Positions 1 through 5,806 of a stretch of DNA of 17,487 nt are shown in pieces. The number at the start of each line of letters is the position of its first letter. The stretch's first letter is position 1. Below the pieces are notes generated by a model. It was not told the origin of the DNA. It worked only from the letters and a program-made list of their open reading frames with translations, and did not search any database. The position numbers and the translations under genes are program-made. The stretch comes from an uncultured bacterium (GTDB taxonomy: Bacteria; Planctomycetota; UBA1135; GCA-002686595), in the NCBI GenBank assembly GCA_913058555.1, contig CAJXRJ010000063.1:1-17487 (forward strand), given 5' to 3'.

Positions 1-12
1 TATAAGAGACAG
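1..12. other. Residual Tn5/Nextera mosaic-end adapter
   Basis: The first 12 bases, TATAAGAGACAG, are identical to the last 12 bases of the 19-base Tn5 mosaic end AGATGTGTATAAGAGACAG that tagmentation library kits add to every fragment. The match begins exactly at the window edge and runs straight into GC-rich coding-like sequence, as expected when an assembled contig ends on an untrimmed read. These bases are best treated as non-genomic. A real Tn5-type transposon end is the alternative, but nothing else of a transposon is present. Confidence 0.9.
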
Positions 13-31
13 GGGGCGCTCGTTCCGCCAT

Positions 32-1210
32 GTGCTGCCTGGGCTCGACCTGAAGCGGATTGAGCGCTGGGCCCATCCGGATTTCGTCGAGGACACCGTC
101 AGGGAGATCCTGCAGTACGAGTTCGAAACCGCGCCACCCGATCCAAAGCGTGAGGAGCGCTTGCGGCACGGCTTCGGTGCGCGGCACGGCGCCGCTTGCG
201 CTTTCCTGGCGAAGATCCCCGCGCCCGTACGCGAGGTGGTTGGTCAGTTTCCTGGCACGCAGTGGCAGATGCTCACGTTCCTGGGCCGAGTCCCCGGTGG
301 CCTCGAGCTCGCCTCGACGAATCCCCTCCTCGCTTGGGCACTCGCGCTGAACCCAGCATTCCACCGCCCGCGGGTCCGTCAGCCCCTGCGGGCCGCGCGT
401 ACATGGGCCCCCAAGCCACGGCGCAGGATCGCGGGTTGGCTTGGTTTCCCAGCCACCGAGAGCGCGGTGCGCCTCCTCGCCAAAGTCGAAACCAGCGCCG
501 CCGCCGTCGTTCCCATCTTCACGCTGCGCAGGATTGCGCGGGAGGGCGGGCCCGAGCTCACGACCCTGCAGCATCTTCCGCGGATCCACGGCGCTGCGCT
601 TGAGTGTGTCGGCCGGCCCTCGCTCTATCGCATGGTGACGGGGTCATTCGTCGGCGAGCTTGCGCGCCTCGCGCCAGACGAAGCGCTGGATCGGCTTCAC
701 TTCCTGAGCGATACCCGCAGGATGGCGCAGAGTCTGGACGTGGACGGGCTGAGGGTGCGCTCGATGGTTCAGCTATCGCGGGTCCATGACGAGCTGGTGG
801 ACCGACTCAACCGGGAGATCCCCCGCAGGCGTCCGGCCGGCCTGTCTTTCCCTGTGCCGCCCATCGAGGGCACGGGGGCGATCGAGCCTCTCACCACTCC
901 GGAGGAGCTGGAGCGCGAAGGCCGTGATATGCAGCACTGCGTCGCGAGTTATGGGGAGTGGGTCGCTTCAGGGCGCGGCTACGTCTACCGCGTCCTGCGG
1001 CCGGAGCGCGCGACCCTCAGCATCGAACCCGGCCCCATGGGCACCTGGCGGCTCTCGCAGCTCTACGCCATACGCAACCTGCCGGTCGAGCCCGAAACCG
1101 AGGGCGCCGTCAGGCGGTGGTTGGCCGGCGAACCCGAGCTTAAAGCCCCGGTCGACCTCACGCCCATGTTCCCCCAGTTCATGGGCGACGTGCTGTGTCC
1201 CAGTGCGTGA
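32..1210 (+). CDS. PcfJ-domain protein, probably 5'-truncated
   Basis: From the GTG at 32 the product is 392 residues. The same frame stays open to the left edge (back through codon 14-16, then into the adapter), and no ribosome binding site precedes the GTG, so the true start is probably outside the window. The C-terminal third carries the PcfJ-like core: IEPLTTPEELEREG (residues 284-297), MQHCVASY (300-307), then GYVYRV, ATLSIE, a W..SQLY strand and a conserved RN (348-349), ending in an Arg/Trp-rich helix. PcfJ was named from the enterococcal conjugative plasmid pCF10. Related domains occur on many chromosomes and their biochemical role is not established. The first 280 residues are helical, basic and unrecognised. 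No signal peptide or membrane segment is visible and no conjugation gene lies nearby. The family call is fairly secure; the function is unknown. Confidence 0.75.
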   Translation: MLPGLDLKRIERWAHPDFVEDTVREILQYEFETAPPDPKREERLRHGFGARHGAACAFLAKIPAPVREVVGQFPGTQWQMLTFLGRVPGGLELASTNPLLAWALALNPAFHRPRVRQPLRAARTWAPKPRRRIAGWLGFPATESAVRLLAKVETSAAAVVPIFTLRRIAREGGPELTTLQHLPRIHGAALECVGRPSLYRMVTGSFVGELARLAPDEALDRLHFLSDTRRMAQSLDVDGLRVRSMVQLSRVHDELVDRLNREIPRRRPAGLSFPVPPIEGTGAIEPLTTPEELEREGRDMQHCVASYGEWVASGRGYVYRVLRPERATLSIEPGPMGTWRLSQLYAIRNLPVEPETEGAVRRWLAGEPELKAPVDLTPMFPQFMGDVLCPSA

Positions 1211-1214
1211 GCGC

Positions 1215-1331
1215 GGGTGTGTCCATGCTCTGGCTGGTGAGACCCTCCGATTCCAGCTTTGGCACCCAGACCTGGATCAGGGGTTTGCGATGTCGAACTT
1301 CACCCGGGCCGTTCGAGTCACCTTGCGGTAG
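1215..1331 (+). pseudogene. Remnant: tail of a secreted-protein C-terminal module
   Basis: Just after the PcfJ-like gene, in another frame, the DNA reads AGETLRFQLWHPDLDQ and then MSNFTRAVRVTLR before a TAG at 1329-1331. This matches the end of the C-terminal module on the propeller protein at 3329-4684 (GSTWDFQVGYVDPG, then INFSSSVRILF): a G.T..FQ strand, an aromatic-x-D turn, a variable spacer, NF[ST] and a final V.[VI].[LF] strand. Everything upstream that such a protein needs is missing; in this frame the preceding DNA is the shadow of the PcfJ-like gene. It therefore looks like the 3' stub of a lost gene. The rest of the gap to the next gene (1332-1526) holds only a weak 6-bp hairpin (CCCGTG/CACGGG, 1387-1401) and no promoter I can defend. 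Confidence 0.55.
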
Positions 1332-1526
1332 GGGAGGCGCTGGACTCCGGGTCGCAGGTCGGTTTTCCCCCCGTCATGGCGGCGATCCCGTGGCCCACGG
1401 GTGACCAGGACTTCGTGTATCGGTTCGAATGGCAAGCCCCAGCCCCGGTGGGCGGCGGGCCGTCACTTGGCTGTCATTGACGCCATGGGCCCGCTGCGCC
1501 GACGGCTGCAGCCGCCATTGATCCAT

Positions 1527-2258
1527 ATGAATCCAGTCCTTCGACTTCTCGCGGTGATCGTCGCTGTGCACCTGTGCGTTGCATGCAAGTCCAGTCCTGT
1601 AGCGGAGCTTGACTCCGCGGATGGCACATGGACCGCGGCAGCCAACATGCTCCACCCTCCATTTTCGTCCTGGGGGGATGGTGGCCGCGCCGAAGGCTTC
1701 GAGGTCGACATCGTCGAGTCCGCCGCGGCACGATCGGGTGTCAAGGTCGAGTGGGTCGAGCTGCCCTTCGCCGAACTGCTGGGTGCGGTCGAGAGCGGGG
1801 AAGTCGACATCGCTGTTTCGACGATAGGCATCACCGACGACAGGAAAACGCGCGTCGCGTTCAGCGCTCCCTACTACGAGACACAGATCGTAGCCCTCGT
1901 CCGGCTGGACTCACCGGCGGTGAATCTCGCGGGGCTCGACGGCCTCGTCATCGGAGCCGACCGTTCCACGACGTCCTACACCGCGGCGAAGGCGCAATGG
2001 CCGAACAATGAGATTGTCGAGTCCGCCACGGAGGGCAGCACTTGGCCGCAAATGGTCGCCTCGGGGGTCATCGACGTGTTCGTTGTGGACGCGAGCGACC
2101 AAGAGCGCCTTGAATCGATCAGTGGAATCCAGCTGAGGCGAATCACCGAGCCGATCTCCGCCGAGTACTTCGGCGTGGCGATGCGAAAAGGCGCCCCCGA
2201 GATGATGGCGAGCGTGAATCACGCCGTCGAGCGCCTCAGCCCGTCCGTCGGTCAGTAG
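1527..2258 (+). CDS. Family 3 extracellular solute-binding lipoprotein
   Basis: A 243-residue protein of the SBP_bac_3 fold, which captures amino acids or similar small ligands outside the cytoplasmic membrane, usually for an ABC importer. Residues 1-20 form a lipoprotein signal (MNPVLRLLAVIVAVHLCVAC) with Cys20 as the likely lipidated residue; the -3 position is Cys, not the usual Leu. Family landmarks follow: GFEVDI (57-62), GEVDIAVSTIGITDDR (91-106) with the Arg that normally binds the ligand carboxylate, FSAPYY (112-117), and VFVVDAS (184-190) with the Asp that normally binds the ligand amino group. Length is typical. The frame is open back to 1401, but only the ATG at 1527, or the in-frame ATG at 1485, places a signal peptide properly. 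No permease or ATPase gene is adjacent, so it is an orphan binding protein that may serve a distant transporter or a sensory role. Confidence 0.85.
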   Translation: MNPVLRLLAVIVAVHLCVACKSSPVAELDSADGTWTAAANMLHPPFSSWGDGGRAEGFEVDIVESAAARSGVKVEWVELPFAELLGAVESGEVDIAVSTIGITDDRKTRVAFSAPYYETQIVALVRLDSPAVNLAGLDGLVIGADRSTTSYTAAKAQWPNNEIVESATEGSTWPQMVASGVIDVFVVDASDQERLESISGIQLRRITEPISAEYFGVAMRKGAPEMMASVNHAVERLSPSVGQ

Positions 2259-2382
2259 CCGCAGCGCCGGGGCGTTCCCAAGGGGCTACCTATTGGGGCC
2301 GCGGTGAGCGGCAACGGACCACTTCGTACGGGGGGTGTTCAATATGAGGCCCGGGCAGCCCATGCCCGCTCCCCGTCGGCGC

Positions 2383-2391
2383 GGAGGAGGT
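2383..2391 (+). promoter_or_regulatory. Ribosome binding site deciding the AraC-type start
   Basis: GGAGGAGGT lies 11 bases before the ATG at 2403. It is the strongest Shine-Dalgarno match in the window and favours 2403 over the upstream in-frame GTG at 2304, whose extra 33 residues look like untranslated leader. Confidence 0.75.
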
Positions 2392-2402
2392 ACTTTCTCT
2401 TG

Positions 2403-3332
2403 ATGCTTCCCGCGAACCGGCTCACCTCTGTCTTCGCCACTGACCTTGCGATGATTCGCGCGTACGGCTGCGAACGCGCGTGCGTGCCGACGCCGAAGGA
2501 GAACGCGCTCGGCTGGAGCTCGCTGCTGCTCATGCGTGGGGGACGCTTCGTCAAGGAGACAGAGGGGGTCCAGCAGCTGTGCGACACGACCCATGCCGCG
2601 TTCTTCAACCGCGGCGAGGCCTACCGGGTATGGCATCCCGACGAGTGCGGCGACGCCATCACGGAGTTTGTGCTGCACGAGGATGTCCTGCGTGACGTGG
2701 TCGATCGTTTGGATCCGTCGCCAAGGGATCTCGAAGAACGCCCGTTCGCTCGGCGCGAGGTGCGCCTCGGAACGCGCGCATTCATGACACATCACGCGAT
2801 CTGGCGCGCGGCCATAACGGGCGATGCCCCCGCGCTCGCCATCGAGGAGGCGATCATCGCCTTTGTCCATGGGGCTGTGGCTCGGGCGCGCGACACCGCG
2901 ACGGACAGAGGGGCACGCTCGGGCCCCGGCCAACCTCAGCGTCGCCCGGCCACGCGGCGCGTGCGCCGGGAGCTCGCGCACGAAGCGAGGTTGATCCTGA
3001 CGCACGAGCACCGCAAGCCGCCGGACCTCAGCGCGCTCGCAGAGACCCTGGGGGTCTCACCATTCCACTTCTCGCGGGTGTTTCGGGAAGAGACGGGGTC
3101 CTCGGTCCATGGGTTCTTGGTCGGGGTCCGGCTGCGCCGCGCGCTGGCGCAACTGGGCGCGGACGGGGCGGACCTCGCCCAGATCGCCCACCAAAGCGGT
3201 TTCAGCGACCAAAGCCATATGACGCGTCACTTCCGCCGCGCCTTCGGTCGACCCCCGTCAAAGCTGCGGGGGACCCGGGCCCGGGAGCTCTTGGCGGAAG
3301 TGAGCAAGAACGTGCAAGACGACAGCGCATGA
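2403..3332 (+). CDS. AraC/XylS-family transcriptional regulator
   Basis: A 309-residue cytoplasmic DNA-binding protein. The C-terminus has the two helix-turn-helix units of the family: DLSALAETLGVSPFHFSRVF (208-227) and DLAQIAHQSGFSDQSHMTRHF (257-277), followed by the typical RRAFGRPPSKLR. The N-terminal 100 residues look like a cupin-type effector domain (FFNRGEAYRVWHPDECGD, 67-84). A basic, Gly/Pro/Arg-rich linker at about 165-190 joins the halves. The start at 2403 is chosen for its strong ribosome binding site. The stop overlaps the ATG at 3329 of the next frame as ATGA, suggesting co-transcription with the secreted propeller gene. Family members often control neighbouring genes, but neither effector nor target can be read here. 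Confidence 0.9.
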   Translation: MLPANRLTSVFATDLAMIRAYGCERACVPTPKENALGWSSLLLMRGGRFVKETEGVQQLCDTTHAAFFNRGEAYRVWHPDECGDAITEFVLHEDVLRDVVDRLDPSPRDLEERPFARREVRLGTRAFMTHHAIWRAAITGDAPALAIEEAIIAFVHGAVARARDTATDRGARSGPGQPQRRPATRRVRRELAHEARLILTHEHRKPPDLSALAETLGVSPFHFSRVFREETGSSVHGFLVGVRLRRALAQLGADGADLAQIAHQSGFSDQSHMTRHFRRAFGRPPSKLRGTRARELLAEVSKNVQDDSA

Positions 3333-4684
3333 GCCGGAGAGGCTGCGGAGACTCAAGTTCCGCTTCTATGCCTCCTTCCCCACGGCGCCGGTCCATGCTC
3401 CTTGCTCTTCTTCTCTTCGTTCCACTCCAAGACCAGCTCCTGGTCTCGAGCTTTCAGCCCGCCGCCGTCCGATCGTTCGACGCCGCCACCGGCGCACTGT
3501 CCACGACCCTCGGCCCCGGTTCGCCGCTCGCGGGGGCCCTCGGCTCAACCATCGGGCCCGATGGACGCGTGTACATAGCGAGCGAAACGACGGACGAGGT
3601 CCTCCGCTACGACGCTGCGACGGGCGCATTCATGGGCGCGTTCGTGAGCGATGACCCAGCCACAGCCATGGACGAGACCGGCGGCCTGGCGGGCCCCTCA
3701 GGCGTCGTGTTTGGACCTGATGGGGGGCTCTACGTCGGCAGCTTCAACTCGGATGCCGTGCTCCGATACGACGGCCGCAGTGGCGCGTTCGATCGGATCT
3801 TCGTGGCGCCTGGATCGGGGGGCTTGAATGGCCCCGATGCAGGCATGGCGTTTGGCCCGAACGGCGACCTGTTCGTCCCGAGCTTCTGGAATCGACGGGT
3901 GAAGCGTTACGACGGCGGAACGGGCGCGTTTGTCGTCAACGCGTTCACGCCAGCGGTCTCGGGTCTTCGCAATCCGCGGGCCGTGGTGTTCGACGGCGGG
4001 GGGCGGGCGCTGGTGACGAGCGAGGGCACTGACCAAGTGCTGCGCTTCGATGCCACGGGCGGAGCGTTCGTCGATGTCCTGGTGGGCGACGACCCGTCCA
4101 CGCCGATCGACGAGAGCGGCGGCCTCGACGGTCCCTCGGGGATCGTGTTGGCGGCGGATGGATCGCTCCTCGTGGCGAGTGTCGCGACAGGCGATGTGAA
4201 ACGCTACTCCGCGGCGGGTGCCTATCTTGGAAATCTTGCGAGCGGCGTCGCCACCCCGGTACACCTCACCCTTCGCCCCGGCGGAAGCGTGGGCTGTGTG
4301 ACGCAGCCGAACTCCGTCGGCGAGGGCGCTTTCCTCGTGGCCCGTGGCTCCTCCAGCGTCGCCGCGAACCGCTTGAGCTTCGAGCTATCCTATGGGCCCC
4401 CGTCCACCCTCGCGATCCTCGTCCAAGGCGGCGGCGCGCCGCCGCAGGCCGTGGGGGACGGCACGCTCTGTCTCGGAGGCTCGCTGTTCCGGGTGGCCGC
4501 CGCGACGACGGATGGGCTGGGGCGCGCCCGGTTCGCGCTCGACCTGACGTCACCCCGTCCGCCTGCCGCGGCCATCCTGGTTGGTTCGACCTGGGACTTC
4601 CAGGTGGGCTACGTCGATCCAGGTGCGACGGGTCCGCGGGGAATCAACTTCTCCTCGAGCGTCCGCATCTTGTTTGGCCTCTAG
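3329..4684 (+). CDS. Secreted six-blade propeller protein with planctomycete-type C-terminal module
   Basis: From the ATG at 3329 the product is 451 residues. Six repeats follow the pattern [LYF]hV.S....[DR].V.R[YF]D: LLVSSFQPAAVRSFD (37-51), then YIASETTDEVLRYD, YVGSFNSDAVLRYD, FVPSFWNRRVKRYD, LVTSEGTDQVLRFD and LVASVATGDVKRYS (to 294). This is the NHL/Vgb-like beta-propeller type, one repeat per blade. From about Cys323 to the end lies a separate beta-rich module (S.SVAAN, DGTLCLGG, LDLT, GSTWDFQ, INFSS, RILF) that I associate with secreted planctomycete proteins, possibly for sorting or anchoring. The signal peptide is PRRRSMLLALLLFVPLQ, so translation may instead start at the ATG at 3368 or 3395; the 3329 start overlaps the regulator by ATGA but lacks a clear ribosome binding site. 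Blades 2 and 5 share an acidic DDP.T..DE[ST]GGL insert, suggesting internal duplication. No catalytic residues are evident, and the ligand is unknown. Confidence 0.8.
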   Translation: MSRRGCGDSSSASMPPSPRRRSMLLALLLFVPLQDQLLVSSFQPAAVRSFDAATGALSTTLGPGSPLAGALGSTIGPDGRVYIASETTDEVLRYDAATGAFMGAFVSDDPATAMDETGGLAGPSGVVFGPDGGLYVGSFNSDAVLRYDGRSGAFDRIFVAPGSGGLNGPDAGMAFGPNGDLFVPSFWNRRVKRYDGGTGAFVVNAFTPAVSGLRNPRAVVFDGGGRALVTSEGTDQVLRFDATGGAFVDVLVGDDPSTPIDESGGLDGPSGIVLAADGSLLVASVATGDVKRYSAAGAYLGNLASGVATPVHLTLRPGGSVGCVTQPNSVGEGAFLVARGSSSVAANRLSFELSYGPPSTLAILVQGGGAPPQAVGDGTLCLGGSLFRVAAATTDGLGRARFALDLTSPRPPAAAILVGSTWDFQVGYVDPGATGPRGINFSSSVRILFGL

Positions 4685-4801
4685 TCACCAGCGTGGGTGC
4701 GATGAGCCGCTGTCGCGACCGGGGGCGTCGATGGCGTCCCACGTCCTCTCCCGTGCCAGTGCCCATGCCCATGGAGGCGCGGCGCGGCGCCTGTCACTCG
4801 C

Positions 4802-4819
4802 TGCCCCACTAGTGGGGCA
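4802..4819. terminator. Perfect 18-bp palindrome across a stop codon; possible terminator
   Basis: TGCCCCACTAGTGGGGCA is a perfect palindrome able to form a 7-bp GC-rich hairpin with a CTAG loop. It contains the last codons and the TAG of the minus-strand lipoprotein gene and lies between two converging genes (stops at 4684 and 4811-4809). No T-run follows on either strand, so a classical intrinsic terminator is not proved. The rest of 4685-4801 holds only a GGCGC triplet repeat (4776-4790). Confidence 0.4.
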
Positions 4820-5291
4820 ACGCAGCCGCTTCGTTGAGGAATCGAGCAAACTCGGCAGCATCGAATCTCGCGCCGTTGCAGCGCCCCAGCTCCTTTCCGG
4901 TCGTCGGATGCAGCGCGACGTAGGCCGGTACGGCGCGCCCGCGGACCACCTCGTCGATGACCCGTAGATTCGCTTCGCGAGCGATGGGGTCAGCGGCGTC
5001 CGAGTAGAGGCGTGCCTCGACAAACTGGGTCAGGGCCTCTGCCACCAAGGGGTCTTGGAACGTCCTCACCTCCATGATCCGGGCGTTCCCTGCGCTGTGG
5101 CCCGTCGAATTGACCAGCAGAAGTCGGCCTTCGGCGGCCGCAGCCGAGCGAGCCGCTTCGTAGTCGTTCAGGACGATGGCGTGGGGTTCGAGGGCGTTCT
5201 GAAGCGCCTTGGGGGAGGAGCATCCCTGGATCAGGGATGCAGCGATGGCGAACGCAGACGCTGCGAGCGTCGTCTGTATGGGGGTTTTCAT
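4809..5291 (-). CDS. Thioredoxin-fold lipoprotein lacking the CxxC motif
   Basis: A 160-residue predicted lipoprotein: signal peptide at 1-23, lipobox IQGC, lipidated Cys24. The mature part follows the Thioredoxin_7-like layout: a helix of Ala-rich repeats (YEAARSAAAAEG, 44-55), the core strand RLLLVNST (56-63), a segment where the active site should be (GHSAGNARIM, 64-73), then V.TFQDP.VAEAL..FV.ARL and the cis-Pro loop VPAYVALHP (121-129), followed by TGKELGR and a closing helix. The usual WCxxC is replaced by HSAG/N, so thiol-disulfide exchange is not expected; the only other mature Cys is Cys138. A binding or structural role in the envelope is likelier. It is the only minus-strand gene between 1 and 11 kb, and is convergent with the propeller gene and divergent from the small membrane protein. 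No clear ribosome binding site precedes the ATG. The fold is inferred from pattern alone. Confidence 0.7.
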   Translation of the reverse strand: MKTPIQTTLAASAFAIAASLIQGCSSPKALQNALEPHAIVLNDYEAARSAAAAEGRLLLVNSTGHSAGNARIMEVRTFQDPLVAEALTQFVEARLYSDAADPIAREANLRVIDEVVRGRAVPAYVALHPTTGKELGRCNGARFDAAEFARFLNEAAALPH

Positions 5292-5466
5292 GGGCGGGGA
5301 TACGCCCCACGGGAGGCGCCGTTAGTGGGTGTCCTGGTCCCGCTACGATCACTTACATGGCGAATGCGGAAGGGCCCGACGACATACCAAGGGCGAAGGA
5401 AAGTGCCGGGGCACAGGTGCATTTCGCCGAGCCGAACTCTGCGAAGGCCCTGCTAAGCTCACGGCC

Positions 5467-5682
5467 ATGGGACACTCAGTGAAAATCGCTTGGGGGAGCT
5501 TCATGGTCATCTTGGGCGTCATGATTCTCGCTTGGGCCGGCTACAACACGTTCATCGAGATGCAGCCGTCGGCCGAGGGGAAGAACCTGACCCTGAGCGC
5601 TGGCTTCGCCGTGGCGATCGTGATCATCGGGACCATTCGCATCCGAAGTGGCCTGAGGGGTCAACAGGCCGCGTCGGAGTAG
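5467..5682 (+). CDS. Small membrane protein with two predicted helices
   Basis: A 71-residue protein starting at the ATG at 5467. Two hydrophobic stretches, about residues 7-29 (IAWGSFMVILGVMILAWAGY...) and 43-58 (LSAGFAVAIVIIGTI), flank a short polar loop (EMQPSAEGKN); the tail is basic (RIRSGLRGQ). The reading frame is open back to 5329, but that extension is Arg/His/Cys-rich and unlike protein. No ribosome binding site is obvious. I do not recognise the family. It is divergent from the thioredoxin-like lipoprotein (intergenic 5292-5466, where I see no firm promoter) and sits upstream of the large exported protein. Composition supports a real membrane protein, but its size keeps confidence moderate. 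Confidence 0.6.
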   Translation: MGHSVKIAWGSFMVILGVMILAWAGYNTFIEMQPSAEGKNLTLSAGFAVAIVIIGTIRIRSGLRGQQAASE

Positions 5683-5711
5683 GGGGGCACGCAGACGGCC
5701 TCCGGGGGGGG

Positions 5712-5739
5712 GACGGTCGATGCCGATTCATCGACCGTT
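5712..5739 (+). terminator. Hairpin downstream of the small membrane gene
   Basis: ACGGTCGATG (5713-5722) and CATCGACCGT (5729-5738) form a perfect 10-bp stem with a 6-base loop, extended by a G-T pair. It begins 30 bases after the stop at 5682 and ends 67 bases before the next start. No U-rich tail follows, so it is a possible terminator or 3'-end structure, or a regulatory hairpin in the leader of the next gene. Confidence 0.4.
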
Positions 5740-5792
5740 GCCGTTTGCCGGCCGCGGGACCGCGCCTGGCGTTGCGGGGGAGACGGGTTCCT

Positions 5793-5797
5793 GGGAG
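5793..5797 (+). promoter_or_regulatory. Ribosome binding site deciding the 5807 start
   Basis: GGGAG lies 9 bases before the ATG at 5807. With the hydrophobic signal directly after that ATG, it argues against the in-frame ATG at 5720, which falls inside the hairpin and lacks a signal peptide. Confidence 0.6.
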
Positions 5798-5806
5798 ACT
5801 GGGACC

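Noticed and set aside
1387..1401. CCCGTG-GCC-CACGGG hairpin
   Set aside because: A 6-bp stem with a 3-base loop is expected by chance in DNA this GC-rich, and no T-run follows.
1410..1455. GGTTCGAAT, like the T-loop of a tRNA
   Set aside because: The flanking bases do not form the 5-bp T-stem and no anticodon arm or acceptor stem can be built around it.
2304..2402. Upstream GTG start for the AraC-type regulator
   Set aside because: It lacks a ribosome binding site and the added residues are low-complexity, whereas the ATG at 2403 has a near-perfect one.
5357..5482. 41-residue frame (MANAEGPDDIPRAKE...) just before the small membrane protein
   Set aside because: The composition is passable, but it has no ribosome binding site, overlaps the next start by 16 bases and shows no recognisable motif, so it was not called as a gene.
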